42,313 nucleotides of DNA from an uncultured Planctomycetota bacterium (GCA_900696535.1 CAADGM010000146.1:1-42313), one strand, 5' to 3'; counted from the stretch's first letter, positions 24,907 through 34,441 are shown. The notes: generated by a model not told the origin, from the sequence alone. Numbers and translations are program-made.

Positions 24907-27822
24907 TCAGCGCCGTGCGCCCGCCAAGGCAGGCTTCTTCTTGCCGGTTGTCTTCCGCGCTGAAGCCGACTTGCCGCCGCGCGCGTTCTTTGCGGCGGAA
25001 TTCGTCTTGGCTTCGCGGGCCGGCGTCCGGGCCGCCGCTGCCTTCGTGTTCTTCGTGGTTGCCTTCCTCGTTCCGCCTGTGGTGTCCTGCTCGATCACGG
25101 CCTGCGCCGCGGCGAGCCGGGCGATCGGCACGCGGTACGGCGAGCAGGACACGTAGTCCATCCCGGCGCGGTGGCAGAACTTGACGCTGTCGGGGTCACC
25201 GCCGTGCTCGCCGCAGATGCCCACCTTCAGCTTGGGGTTGACAGCGCGGCCGTCGGCGATCGCCATGTTGACGAGCTTGCCGACGCCGGCCTGGTCGAGC
25301 GAGACGAAGGGGTCTTCCCTGAAGATGGCGGCCTTGTCGGTGTTGCAGTAGTCGGGCAGGAAGCGCCCGGCGTCATCGCGGGAAAGGCCCATCGTCATCT
25401 GGGTCAGGTCGTTGGTCCCGAAGCTGTAGAACTGCGCCACGCCAGCGATCGCCTCGCTGGTGAGGGCGGCCCGTGGCGTCTCGATCATCGTGCCGACCAG
25501 GTAATCGACGCGCGCGCCGGCGTGCTTGAAGACGTTCTCCGCCACCTGCCGCGTGCGATCGGTGAGGATCTTGAGTTCCTTGGCGTCGATCGTGAGCGGG
25601 ATCATGATTTCGGGCAGCACCTTCACGCCTCGCCGCTTGCACTCGATGGCCGCCTCGATGATCGCCGTCACCTGCATGTCCAGGATCTCGGGGTACGTGA
25701 TGCACAGGCGGCACCCGCGGTGGCCAAGCATCGGGTTGGCCTCGTGGAGCTGCTCGGCCCGACGGAGGATTTCGTCGGGCGAGATGCCCGTGGCACGCGA
25801 GAGGTCCTCGGCCTGCTCGCGCGTGCGCGGCGTGAACTCGTGCAGCGGGGGGTCGATGAGGCGAATCGTGACGGGCTTGCCGTCCATCGCTTCGAAAATC
25901 CCGATGAAGTCGTCGCGCTGGAAGGGCAGCAGCCGGTTAAGCGCCGTCTTGCGCGCCTCGACGTTCTCGGCGACGATCATCTCCTGGATCGCAAGCTGCC
26001 GCTCGCGCGTGGCGAAGAACATGTGCTCGGTGCGGCACAGCCCTATGCCCTCGGCGCCGAGCTCGACGGCCTTGGCGCTGTCCTCGGGCGTGTCGGCGTT
26101 GGTGCGGACCTTGAGCGTGCGACGGCGATCCGCCCAGCCCAGCAGCGTGTAGAACTCCTTCGGCGGCGTGGGAGGCTGGAGCTCGAACTGCCCCAGGAAC
26201 ACGTCGCCGGCCGATCCGTCCAGGGTCAGGAAGTCGCCCTGGCGGACCGTGGTGCCGTTGATGTTCATCTGCCGGGCGTTGTAGTCGATCTGCAGCGCTT
26301 CGCAGCCGACGATGCAGCACTTGCCCCAGCCGCGGGCCACGACCGCCGCGTGGCTGGTCTTGCCGCCGGTTTGCGTCAGGATGCCCTTGGCGGCCTGCAT
26401 GCCACCGACGTCTTCGGGGCTGGTCTCCTTGCGGACCAGGATCACGTGCTCGCCGCGCTCGGCCATTTCCTCAGCCTCTCGCGCGGTGAAGACCACCTTG
26501 CCGCAGGCCGCGCCGGGGACGGCATTGATGCCCTCGGTCAGCTTGGCGCGCTTCAGGTCGTCCTTGCTGACCTTCGGACTGATGACCGGGTAGAACAGCC
26601 GCTCGACGTCCTCGCGGGTGATACGCAGCAGGGCCTTGTCTGTGCTGATCACCGGCTTGGCCGCGGCACTCTCGTACTTCTTCGGCAGGTAGCCGGCCTT
26701 GACGAGTCGCCGGGCCTCGGCGGGCGTCATGAGCGGCTTGGTGGCCTGCTCGACGGCGATGCGGAACGCGGCCGCGGGGGTGCGCTTGCCGGTGCGGCAC
26801 TGGAGCATGTAGAGCTTGCCGCGCTCGAAGGTGAACTCCAGGTCCTGCATCTCGCCGTAGTGAATCTCGAGCATGGCGCGGACGGCGCAGAGCTGGTCGT
26901 AGACCTCGGGGAACTTCTCGCCCAGGTCCGCCAGGCGGATCGGCGTGCGGATGCCGGCCACCACGTCCTCACCCTGCGCGTTGATCAGCAGGTCGCCGTA
27001 GAACTCGTTGGCGCCGGTGCTCGGATCGCGGGTGAAGCACACGCCAGTGCCGCTGTCCTCGCCCATGTTGCCGAAGACCATCTGCTGGACGTTGACGCCG
27101 GTGCCCTTGAGGTCGGTGATCTTCTCGACGCGGCGATAGGTGACGGCCTTGTCGGCGTTCCAGGAATTGAAGACGGCGTTGATCGCGCCGCAGAGCTGCG
27201 TCCAGGGGTCCTGCGGGAAGTCCTGGCCGGTCTGCTCGCGGAAGAACCGTTTGAAGTCGGCGCACAGCTCGCGCAGGTGATCCACGTTCAACTCGTGGTC
27301 ATACTTCACGCCGACGCGCTGCTTGAGGTGGTCCAGCTTGTCCTCGAGGATCTCCTTGCTCAGCCCGACCGCGGTCGTGCTGTACATCTGGAGGAAGCGG
27401 CGGTACGAGTCCCAGGCGAAGCGCGGGTTGCCGGTGGCGGCAGCCAGTCCCTCGACCGAGTTGTCATTGAGCCCCAGGTTGAGGATGGTCTCCATCATGC
27501 CGGGCATGGAGCGCGCGGCGCCGGATCGGACGGAGACGAGCAGGGGGTCGGTCGCGCCGCCCAGCTTCTTGCGCGTGACCTTCTCGAGCTTGGCCAGGCC
27601 CTCGCGGACCTGCTGGTCGAGACCGGCTGGCCAATGCTTGTTGTTGTCCCAGTAGTAGGCGCAGGCATCAACCGCCAGGGTAAAGCCGGCGGGAACGGGC
27701 AGCCCGATGTTGGTCATCTCGGCCAGGCCCGCGCCTTTGCCGCCCAGCGTCTTGCGGTCGCTGCCGTCACCCTCTGACTTGCCGTTGCCGAAGAAATAGA
27801 CCCACTTCCTGCTGGTCGCCAT
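24907..27822 (-). CDS. ppdK: Pyruvate, phosphate dikinase with basic C-terminal tail
   Basis: A 971-aa enzyme interconverting pyruvate, ATP and phosphate with PEP, AMP and pyrophosphate. The start is ATG 27822 (GAGG about 9 bases upstream), beginning ATSRKWVYFFGNGKSEGDG. The nucleotide-binding domain has LGGKGAGLAEMTNIGLPVPAGFT split over the motif and SVRSGAARSMPGMMETILN. The swivelling His domain has GGKTSHAAVVARGWGK with the phosphorylated His. The C-terminal PEP/pyruvate barrel has GLCRTEHMFF and ends near SPYRVPIARLAAAQA. Beyond the usual end lies a tail of ~59 residues made mostly of Lys, Ala, Thr and Arg, including ARKTTGKKKPALAGARR, resembling histone H1-like tails. The enzyme assignment is certain; the role of the tail is unknown. 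Confidence 0.97.
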   Translation of the reverse strand: MATSRKWVYFFGNGKSEGDGSDRKTLGGKGAGLAEMTNIGLPVPAGFTLAVDACAYYWDNNKHWPAGLDQQVREGLAKLEKVTRKKLGGATDPLLVSVRSGAARSMPGMMETILNLGLNDNSVEGLAAATGNPRFAWDSYRRFLQMYSTTAVGLSKEILEDKLDHLKQRVGVKYDHELNVDHLRELCADFKRFFREQTGQDFPQDPWTQLCGAINAVFNSWNADKAVTYRRVEKITDLKGTGVNVQQMVFGNMGEDSGTGVCFTRDPSTGANEFYGDLLINAQGEDVVAGIRTPIRLADLGEKFPEVYDQLCAVRAMLEIHYGEMQDLEFTFERGKLYMLQCRTGKRTPAAAFRIAVEQATKPLMTPAEARRLVKAGYLPKKYESAAAKPVISTDKALLRITREDVERLFYPVISPKVSKDDLKRAKLTEGINAVPGAACGKVVFTAREAEEMAERGEHVILVRKETSPEDVGGMQAAKGILTQTGGKTSHAAVVARGWGKCCIVGCEALQIDYNARQMNINGTTVRQGDFLTLDGSAGDVFLGQFELQPPTPPKEFYTLLGWADRRRTLKVRTNADTPEDSAKAVELGAEGIGLCRTEHMFFATRERQLAIQEMIVAENVEARKTALNRLLPFQRDDFIGIFEAMDGKPVTIRLIDPPLHEFTPRTREQAEDLSRATGISPDEILRRAEQLHEANPMLGHRGCRLCITYPEILDMQVTAIIEAAIECKRRGVKVLPEIMIPLTIDAKELKILTDRTRQVAENVFKHAGARVDYLVGTMIETPRAALTSEAIAGVAQFYSFGTNDLTQMTMGLSRDDAGRFLPDYCNTDKAAIFREDPFVSLDQAGVGKLVNMAIADGRAVNPKLKVGICGEHGGDPDSVKFCHRAGMDYVSCSPYRVPIARLAAAQAVIEQDTTGGTRKATTKNTKAAAARTPAREAKTNSAAKNARGGKSASARKTTGKKKPALAGARR

Positions 27823-28270
27823 CACTCGTACCTCGCTAGTCAATCCGGGGATAGCCGGCTCCCGGCAGACTCCATTACGGCCCCGGGGCCGACTCGTCGT
27901 TTCGGGAACCGCGAATGATACGGGCAACGCGAGGGGTATACCACGCCCGGGGCGAGGCGGCGTGTGCGCGCGGCACTCGCCACTCCCTCACGGTCGCGGT
28001 TCGGATCGACAGAAACCTCTGACCGGCGCTCGTTCAGACGCCGCACGCGCAAGAACCGCACGGCGCGCTCCGGCGCGGCGACCACAGACGCGGCCGCCGC
28101 AGGTGCGGCGGCGACGGGCGCGGCGGCGCGTAATTGGTTTATCGCGACCGAGTTAGCTGAATTGAGCGCCCACCGACCGGACGGCCGCGGCGGCTGGCCG
28201 GAGCCGGCGCTTGTCGTTAGCGTATCGGCCTTCACAGTTGATCGTACCCACAAAGAGGACTGCACGGCGC
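27823..28270. other. 448-bp gene-free interval between divergent genes
   Basis: No credible gene is seen; open frames here lack conserved composition. It should hold the promoters for PPDK (-) and the membrane glycosyltransferase (+), but no clear hexamers were found. It contains the hairpin at 28093-28112 and a CCCTCACGGTCGCGGTTCGG stretch near 27984 that resembles dispersed repeats known from planctomycete genomes. Confidence 0.5.
28093..28112. repeat. Perfect 20-bp GC palindrome (hairpin)
   Basis: GCCGCCGCA (28093-28101) and TGCGGCGGC (28104-28112) are perfect inverted repeats around GG. No T-run follows, so a terminator role is doubtful. Confidence 0.6.
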
Positions 28271-30025
28271 ATGGCTGGGCCGACCGACGCTACGTCCCGG
28301 GGCTGGAGCAGGTGGGACCTCGTGGCCGCGGCCGCGATCGTCGTCGCCGCCGCGTTGCTGCTGCGCTGCGCCTGGACCACGCACCCGGTGTGCGGGGCGT
28401 GGCTGGACGACAGCATCTACCTCGCGACGAGCAAGGCGCTGGCCGAGGGGCACGGCTACCGGCATCTCTGGCTGCCGACCGAGCCATACCAGACCAAGTA
28501 CCCGATCCTGTGGCCGCTGGTGCTGGCCCCGGTCTGGTGGCTGACGAGCGACCTCGAACGCGCGGTCGACTTCGCCCAGGCGCTGACGGTAGCGCTCTGG
28601 ACGATCGGCTGCGGGCTGTCGTACGTGCTGCTTCGCCGGCAGTTCGAGCTGCCGTGGTGGCTGGCGGGGACGGCAGTCGTCGCCGCGATGGTCAATCCGC
28701 GGACGCTGGACCTCGTAGCGGCGCCGATGGCCGAGCCGCTCTTCTTGGTCACCACGACAGCGGCCCTGCTCCTGGGGACCGCGGACCGGCGGCCGATTGC
28801 GTCGGCCGGGCTGGCGGGACTGGCCGCGGCGGCGGCGTGCCTGACGCGCTCCGTCGGGCTGGCGGCTCTGGCGGCGGTGCTGCTCGGCTACGTTGTCCGC
28901 CGCCGCTGGCGCGATGCCGGGGTGGCGCTGATCGCGCCGCTCATCGTGCTCGGCGGGTGGAACCTGTGGCAGCGTCACGCGCACGCGTCGAACAGCGCCA
29001 ACCCCGCGAACGCGATCTACGAGTATGACCTGGGATACCAGAGCTGGATTCTGCTGGACCAGGCGGCGCGCGTCGCTTGGATGAACACCGCGGACGTGCT
29101 CGTGTCGACGCTCGAGCTCCTCGGCTCGCTGCCGTCGCCGCTCATCGACGGCCGGCTCGCGCCCGGGCAGTCGTTCGCCTGGTCGGTCTACGTGCCGGCG
29201 ATCGTGCTCGCGCTGCTGATCATCGCGGGCTGGCTGGCCGTGCTGCGCGCTCGGACCGCGCCGGTCCAGCTTTACCTGGCCGCCTACGTGGCGCTCATCC
29301 TGGTGTGGCCGTTCTCGATGCGCCGCTTCCTGGTGCCGCTCCTGCCGCTGCTCGTCGCGGGGCTGCTCCTGGGCATCGCGTGGCTGGTGGCGCTGGCGGC
29401 GGGCCGGGCCCGCGGCGCCGCGACACCCGGGCGGCGGCGGTGGGACTTGCTGGGCGCCTGGGAAAGCGACCTGCTGCGTACCGCGACGTTCATCATCGCG
29501 GGGCTGCTCATCCTGCCCGGCACGGTGACGCTCGCTTTGGCCAAGGCGCATCCCGGATTGACGCAGGAATTCGCACGCCGCGAAGCCGCCGCCGAGCTGA
29601 TCGTCCGCCGCACGCCGGAAGATGCGGTCGTGACGCTCCGCGACGGCGCGTTCTTCTATCTTCGGACCGGCCGCAAGTGCGTGCCGACGATTCTCACGTA
29701 CGATCCGGTCAAGCTTTACTATGCCGAGGGCCGGCGCTGGTCCAGCGCGGCCCGGTACCTCTCGCCCCAGGGCCTGGAGTACGACGAGCAGAACATCCGC
29801 GAGAACCTGCTGCGCTGGATCGACGGCAGCGGGGCGAGCTACGTGATGTCGTACCCGGATCTCGATTCGCTGGCTCGCTGCCTCGATGAGCTGACGCGCC
29901 GGCTGCCGGGGCGGCTGGTGCCCGTCGGCGTCACCGACGTGTCACGCTACCGGCTGCCCGGCTCAGCGGGCCCGGATCCGCCCCCGGACGTGCTCCTGCG
30001 CTATATTCGCCCGACCGGTGCGTAG
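28271..30025 (+). CDS. Polytopic membrane glycosyltransferase-like protein (GT39/GT83 type)
   Basis: I choose ATG 28271 (584 aa); AGAGGA at 28254-28259 is 11 bases upstream. About ten to twelve hydrophobic segments cover residues ~15-420, followed by a soluble C-terminal region of ~160 residues. After the first helix comes WLDDSIYLATSKALAEGHGY, an acidic loop motif like the catalytic Asp region of GT-C (PMT/ArnT-like) enzymes that use polyprenyl-phosphate sugars at the outer face of the membrane. The C-terminal part has AELIVRRTPEDAVVTLRDG, similar to the soluble domains of such proteins. Role in glycan or protein glycosylation is inferred; substrate unknown. Confidence 0.7.
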   Translation: MAGPTDATSRGWSRWDLVAAAAIVVAAALLLRCAWTTHPVCGAWLDDSIYLATSKALAEGHGYRHLWLPTEPYQTKYPILWPLVLAPVWWLTSDLERAVDFAQALTVALWTIGCGLSYVLLRRQFELPWWLAGTAVVAAMVNPRTLDLVAAPMAEPLFLVTTTAALLLGTADRRPIASAGLAGLAAAAACLTRSVGLAALAAVLLGYVVRRRWRDAGVALIAPLIVLGGWNLWQRHAHASNSANPANAIYEYDLGYQSWILLDQAARVAWMNTADVLVSTLELLGSLPSPLIDGRLAPGQSFAWSVYVPAIVLALLIIAGWLAVLRARTAPVQLYLAAYVALILVWPFSMRRFLVPLLPLLVAGLLLGIAWLVALAAGRARGAATPGRRRWDLLGAWESDLLRTATFIIAGLLILPGTVTLALAKAHPGLTQEFARREAAAELIVRRTPEDAVVTLRDGAFFYLRTGRKCVPTILTYDPVKLYYAEGRRWSSAARYLSPQGLEYDEQNIRENLLRWIDGSGASYVMSYPDLDSLARCLDELTRRLPGRLVPVGVTDVSRYRLPGSAGPDPPPDVLLRYIRPTGA

Positions 30026-30062
30026 CGACTCGCGATGGCGTCGTCCGCTCCCAAGAAGCGAA

Positions 30063-31103
30063 TCAGTAGGAGAACTTGCCGAGCTCAACCTTGCCGCGGA
30101 ACGTCCAGTAGATGGCGATCGTGTAGGCCAGGACGAACGGCATGCCGATCGCCGCGATGATCGCCATGATCGCCAGCGTCTTCTGGGACGAGGCGGCGTT
30201 GTAGATGTCGAGGCTCCACTCCGCGTTGAACGAGGCCCCGGCGGGGATCGCGGCGCTGGAGATCAGCAGGTGCGGGTAAAGGGCCGCCCCGAACAGGAAG
30301 ACCAGGGCGGCGATGCAAGCGCAGGACGAGACGAACGCGTACGCCGGCCGCCCGAGGTGGATGGCCCGCGGGATGTTCGCCACGGCCAGCACGTTGAGCA
30401 CGACGACGATCCAGGTCCACGGGTACTCGCGGAAGTTGCGGATCGCGTGCGGCACGTCGACCAGCGTGTAGATCGTCGTCAGGACGTACAAGACCATGAA
30501 AACGCCGAACGTCGACCACATCCAGCCGTGGATGCGCCGCTGGAGCTCGCCCTCGGTCTTCAGGTACAGGTAGATCGAGCCGTGCATGGCGAAGAGCGCC
30601 ACGACGAGCAGCCCGACCAGCACCGGGTAGGGGCCGAGCATGTCGAGGACAGACCCGGAAAACTCCATGTCCGCGCCGATCGGTAGCCCCTTCATGGCGG
30701 AGCCGACCGCCACGCCGAAGAGCAGGGCGGCCAGCGCACTGGCCCCGCAGAAGCACAGGTCGAAGAAGCGTCGCCAGGACGGCGCGTCGCGCTTACTGCG
30801 GAACTCCATGGACACCGCCCGCCCGATGAGCGCGACGAGCAACAGCATGAAGGGGAGGTAGTAGGCCGAGAACGCCGTCGCATAAGCGTGTGGAAAGGCC
30901 GCGAACAGCGCCCCGCCGAACGTCACCAGCCACACTTCGTTGCCGTCCCACAGGGGACCGATGGAGTTCAGGAAAATGCGGCGTTCCTCGTTGCCGCGTG
31001 CGCCGAGATGCAGGATGCCGACGCCGAGGTCGAAGCCGTCGAGAATGGCGTAGCCCGTCAGCAGGACGCCCAGCAGCATGAACCAGAGCAGATTCAGATC
31101 CAT
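30063..31103 (-). CDS. cydB: Cytochrome bd ubiquinol oxidase subunit II
   Basis: A 346-aa polytopic subunit of the bd-type quinol oxidase, which reduces O2 to water. The start is ATG 31103 (GGGAG upstream); the protein opens MDLNLLWFMLLGVLLTGYAI followed by DGFDLGVG, the CydB signature. GPLWDGNEVWLVTFGGALFAAFPHAYA and MEFRSKRD are also conserved. It lies 4 bases after cydA, forming a two-gene operon read leftward. It pairs with CydA to hold the haems and the O2-facing channel. No cydX or cydCD is seen nearby. Confidence 0.96.
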   Translation of the reverse strand: MDLNLLWFMLLGVLLTGYAILDGFDLGVGILHLGARGNEERRIFLNSIGPLWDGNEVWLVTFGGALFAAFPHAYATAFSAYYLPFMLLLVALIGRAVSMEFRSKRDAPSWRRFFDLCFCGASALAALLFGVAVGSAMKGLPIGADMEFSGSVLDMLGPYPVLVGLLVVALFAMHGSIYLYLKTEGELQRRIHGWMWSTFGVFMVLYVLTTIYTLVDVPHAIRNFREYPWTWIVVVLNVLAVANIPRAIHLGRPAYAFVSSCACIAALVFLFGAALYPHLLISSAAIPAGASFNAEWSLDIYNAASSQKTLAIMAIIAAIGMPFVLAYTIAIYWTFRGKVELGKFSY

Positions 31104-31107
31104 GGGC

Positions 31108-32583
31108 CTACGCTCCCTCCCCATGCGCTTCGGTCATCGAACCGCGCTTGCCGGTCCGCTCAGCGGCCGCCGCAAACCAGCCCGGCCAGCGTCGCCGGGC
31201 CTCGCGCTCGAGTTCGGCCGGGTCGTCCGGGCCGTGGCGAATCTTGCGATCGGTGACGTAGAGCCACGTCAGCAGCAGCATGGCGTAGATCAGGCCGAAC
31301 ATGATGATCGAGGCCGTCACATCCGTCGCGCTGATGGCCTTCGAGACCGCGTCCTGCGTCTTGAGCAGACCCCAGACGATCCAGGGCTGGCGGCCGATCT
31401 CGGCGGCGGTCCAGCCCAGCTCGCCGGCGAGCACCGGCATGGCTACCGCCACCACCAGGATCCGCAGCAGCCAGCGCTGCTCGAACAGCTTGCCACGCCA
31501 CAGCAGCCCCTGCCCGACGACCGCCAGCACGATCATCAGCATCCCCAGCGCGACCATCGCGTGGTAGGTTTGAAACGATGCCTGGATCGGCGGCCAGTAG
31601 TCCTCCACGTGCTCGCCCGGCGGCAGGCCGCCCGGGACGATGGCCGGGTCGTCGAGCGCCGTCACGGGCGTCTTGAAGTCGCCGTGAACCAGAAAGCTCA
31701 ACATGCCCGGAATCGCCACGCCGTAATCCACGCGACGCTCGGCCACGTTGGGCACGCCCCACAGGTACAGCGGCGTGCCGCCGGGAGCAGTCACGAAGTG
31801 CCCCTCGAACGCGGCCAGCTTGCCGGGCTGGTGCTTGGCGATCATCTTGCCGTTCGAGTGACCCGTGAGCAGCGCCAGGAGGGCGAACACGAGCGTGAAC
31901 GGCATCGCGATGCCGATCGATCGGCGAGCGAAGTCCAGGTGTCGCCCCTTTAGCAGGTAGTAGGCCGACACGCTGAGTACGAGGAACCCGCCGCAGAGCA
32001 TGGCCCCGACCAGCGTGTGTGTGAGCCGCTCGACCGTGGAGGGATTGAAGACGACTGCCCAGAAGTCGGTGATCTCGGCCCGCTGCCGCAGCCCTTCGCC
32101 GACGACGTGGAACCCGGCGGGCGTCTGCTGCCACGAGTTCGCCACGACGATCCAGACCGCGCTGAAGATGGAGCCGAGCGAGACCATGCACGTGCTGAAG
32201 AAGTGCATGGCGGGCGAGACCTTGTCCCAGCCGAAGACCAGCACAGCCAGGAAGCCCGACTCCAGGAAGAAAGCGAAGATGCCCTCGGCCGCCAGGGCCG
32301 AGCCGAAGACGTCGCCCACGTAGCGCGAGTACGTCGCCCAGTTCGTCCCGAACTGGAACTCCATCACAATGCCGCTGGCCGTGCCCATCGCGAAGATCAG
32401 GCCGAAGATCCGCGTCCAGAACTTGGCCATCGACTCGTAGATGTAGTTCCGGGTCAGCAGGAACCTGCCCTCCATGATCACCATGAGCAGGCCCAGGCCG
32501 ATCGTCAGCGGGGGGAACAGGTAGTGGAAGGCGATGGTCGCGCCGAACTGGATGCGCGAGAGGGTGACGACATCTGCCAGCAT
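31108..32583 (-). CDS. cydA: Cytochrome bd ubiquinol oxidase subunit I
   Basis: A 491-aa haem-bearing subunit. I choose ATG 32583, with GGAG 7 bases upstream; the protein then begins [20 protein letters not shown] with His20 as a haem ligand. Other signatures are [29 protein letters not shown] (second haem His), [11 protein letters not shown] (Met ligand) and [10 protein letters not shown] near the end. The region between the GHSNGK motif and the Met is short compared with E. coli CydA, suggesting the short Q-loop type. It is first in the cydAB operon. The gene ends the conserved chromosome part before tRNA-Ser. Confidence 0.96.
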   Translation of the reverse strand: MLADVVTLSRIQFGATIAFHYLFPPLTIGLGLLMVIMEGRFLLTRNYIYESMAKFWTRIFGLIFAMGTASGIVMEFQFGTNWATYSRYVGDVFGSALAAEGIFAFFLESGFLAVLVFGWDKVSPAMHFFSTCMVSLGSIFSAVWIVVANSWQQTPAGFHVVGEGLRQRAEITDFWAVVFNPSTVERLTHTLVGAMLCGGFLVLSVSAYYLLKGRHLDFARRSIGIAMPFTLVFALLALLTGHSNGKMIAKHQPGKLAAFEGHFVTAPGGTPLYLWGVPNVAERRVDYGVAIPGMLSFLVHGDFKTPVTALDDPAIVPGGLPPGEHVEDYWPPIQASFQTYHAMVALGMLMIVLAVVGQGLLWRGKLFEQRWLLRILVVAVAMPVLAGELGWTAAEIGRQPWIVWGLLKTQDAVSKAISATDVTASIIMFGLIYAMLLLTWLYVTDRKIRHGPDDPAELEREARRRWPGWFAAAAERTGKRGSMTEAHGEGA

Positions 32584-32720
32584 CGTCTGACTCCGCGCGG
32601 CCCGGCACAACGGCGCGGGGCCGCAGCCGGGCATCCTACGCGCGCCTGAACGGCGCGGCTAGGACCGCCCAGGTGCGTCCGCTCCGGTCGCGCACGGGAG
32701 CGCCGCGCTGGAATTGGAAG

Positions 32721-32805
32721 CGGAGAGGGTGGGATTCGAACCCACGGACCCTTGCAGGTCACCGGTTTTCAAGACCGGCTCCTTGAGCCACTCGGACACC
32801 TCTCC
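32721..32805 (-). tRNA. tRNA-Ser (anticodon UGA)
   Basis: An 85-nt class II tRNA: acceptor GGAGAGG pairs with CCTCTCC, the D-arm follows TGTCCGAGTGG, the anticodon loop is CTTGAAA with TGA complementary to 32769-32771, a long variable arm is present, and the T-arm is GGGTTCGAATCCC. CCA is not encoded. The gene reads leftward with its 5' end facing the recombinase genes. Confidence 0.95.
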
Positions 32806-32808
32806 CTA

Positions 32809-32837
32809 TTGACAGACAAGATATTGGACAGTATAAT
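32809..32837 (+). promoter_or_regulatory. Consensus sigma-70-type promoter for the tyrosine recombinase
   Basis: TTGACA (32809-32814) and TATAAT (32832-32837) are separated by exactly 17 bases, a 12/12 match. It points to the recombinase ATG 60 bases downstream. TTGACAG and TTGGACAG repeat within it. It lies between the tRNA 5' end and the recombinase, in AT-richer DNA than the surroundings. Confidence 0.8.
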
Positions 32838-32896
32838 AAGCCCCGATTTCTGACCGGCTTACGCCCATAGGTTCGGTCGCTGTCAGGGCAGTCGTC

Positions 32897-34420
32897 ATGG
32901 CCACCAACTCCAAGCCAAACGGCAAGCGCGGCCGAGGCCGCCCGGCCAAGGTCGTCAAGTATCACAAGGCGAAGCGGCAATACTTCGCCACGCTCCAGGT
33001 CGGGGGCCGAACGGAGTATTTCTACGGCGCGACCGAGCCCGAGGCGCTCGAAAAGTATACCCAGCGCCGTGAGCAGCTACAAAGACCGATTCGCGGACTG
33101 ACTGACGAAGAGGCGGACACCGAGCTGCTCTCCGCCGGCGTGCCCGAGGAGGTCGTCGCGGAGAATCCCGAGCTGCGCCGCGTCGTGAAGCGCGGCACCT
33201 TCGTGGTGGACCCCAAGTGGCTGGACGAACACCCGGAGCATCCGCTTGCGCGCATCAGAACGAACACTGAGCGGGCGCGCAAGGGGATGACGCCGATCCC
33301 GATCGTGCCCGAGGATGCGTCGGCGGAGCAGGTCGGCTCGCAGGCTCTGCCGCTACGGAAACGCCTGTCGGATTGCCTAAGCTGTTGGCGTGAATGGAAG
33401 CAGGCGGACGGCTGCACGACGACCTACCTTGGCGATGTCGCCCGCTCGTTCGGCCGGTTCCGAAAGCTCGTCGGCAACAAGCTGGTGAGCGAGCTGACCG
33501 CCGACGATTTCGCGCAGTGGCGGCTGTGGGTGCTGCGCCAGAGCAAGAAGCGCACCAGCGTGAAGTGGCTCCGCGACCAGCACAAGCACGTGAAGACCGT
33601 GCTGGGCCTGGCCGAGAACGAGCATCCGAACTGGGGGTTCCCCGACGGACTCACCAAATGGCTCGACGCCAGCAAGCACCAGGCGCGCCGACAGAAATAC
33701 GTCCCGAAGAAAGAGAACCGGCTTCCGCTACCCGCGACCGTGTTCGCCGGCATTCTCACCGCGTGTGAAAAGTGGGCCAGCATCGACCCCAACAAGATCC
33801 GGGCCGCGACGCAGCGCGGCCGCGCGCGCCGGCAGCGGGCGATCGAGCGGCGGCGCGAGGGGATTCAGTTCGCCGCGATCGTCCGCTTGGCAGCTAACTG
33901 CGCCCTCGACAATGTGGACTGCGCACGTATTCCGCCGAGCGCGATGAAACTGGACGACCCGCTGCCGCACATGGACTTCCCGCGGAGAAAAGTCCAGCGT
34001 CAGGTCGGCTTTGCGGTGCCGCGGCTCACGCCGCTCCTGCCCAGCACGATTTCGGCGGTGCGCCGCTGGCTGGACCATGAACCGCTTTCGAGCGCGCCGA
34101 CCCTGTTCCGCAACAGCCGCAGGAACGTCTATACGCATTCGGACTTGAACGAGACGTTTCAACGGCTGTTGGCCGCCGCAGACATCACGGAACGGTGGAC
34201 GTTCAAGCATCTGAGGAATATCGCCCCCAGCGTCCGGAAGACAGCCCGTTTGCCACAGGAAGTAAGCGACGTGGTGTTGGGGCATGTCTGCGAAGTGAGT
34301 TCGAAGTTCTATGAAGGCGATGTCGGGGCTGATTACCTGCTGCTGCTGGTCGATTTTGTCGGCGAGCAGTATTTCGGCGGCGAACACGCGGCGCGCGGCG
34401 CACCGCAGCCCCATATATAG
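32897..34420 (+). CDS. Tyrosine recombinase/integrase, degenerate active-site motifs
   Basis: A 507-aa integrase-like protein. The N-terminal ~150 residues are basic and Pro-rich; a core-binding domain follows (YLGDVARSFGRFRKLVGN to LTADDFAQWRLWVLRQ). The catalytic domain runs from about residue 280. Visible catalytic residues are Arg440 (in FKHLRNIAPS), His463 (in VLGHV) and the nucleophile Tyr472 (in SSKFYEG). The usual box I Arg is not evident: its place reads ANCALDNVDCARIPPS. In box II the His of HxxR is a Lys. A planctomycete integrase subfamily with a similar box I (GNxD) is known to me only from memory. It probably mobilises the island. It is first of a three-gene unit with the small ORF and the serine recombinase. 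Confidence 0.85.
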   Translation: MATNSKPNGKRGRGRPAKVVKYHKAKRQYFATLQVGGRTEYFYGATEPEALEKYTQRREQLQRPIRGLTDEEADTELLSAGVPEEVVAENPELRRVVKRGTFVVDPKWLDEHPEHPLARIRTNTERARKGMTPIPIVPEDASAEQVGSQALPLRKRLSDCLSCWREWKQADGCTTTYLGDVARSFGRFRKLVGNKLVSELTADDFAQWRLWVLRQSKKRTSVKWLRDQHKHVKTVLGLAENEHPNWGFPDGLTKWLDASKHQARRQKYVPKKENRLPLPATVFAGILTACEKWASIDPNKIRAATQRGRARRQRAIERRREGIQFAAIVRLAANCALDNVDCARIPPSAMKLDDPLPHMDFPRRKVQRQVGFAVPRLTPLLPSTISAVRRWLDHEPLSSAPTLFRNSRRNVYTHSDLNETFQRLLAAADITERWTFKHLRNIAPSVRKTARLPQEVSDVVLGHVCEVSSKFYEGDVGADYLLLLVDFVGEQYFGGEHAARGAPQPHI

Positions 34421-34441
34421 GTATGGGCGAGGACGTAAGCG

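Noticed and set aside
25171..27777. Very long open frame on the + strand opposite pyruvate phosphate dikinase
   Set aside because: It is the mirror of a highly conserved gene in GC-rich DNA; its translation is low-complexity and has no family motifs.
28093..28112. Intrinsic terminator
   Set aside because: The palindrome is perfect but has a two-base loop, no T-run and no upstream gene reading into it.
27964..29028. 354-codon + frame covering the interval and the start of the membrane glycosyltransferase
   Set aside because: Arg/Gly-rich, no motifs, and it overlaps the polytopic protein in another frame.
32711..32720. Encoded CCA end for tRNA-Ser
   Set aside because: The bases next to the discriminator are not TGG on the + strand, so CCA must be added after transcription.
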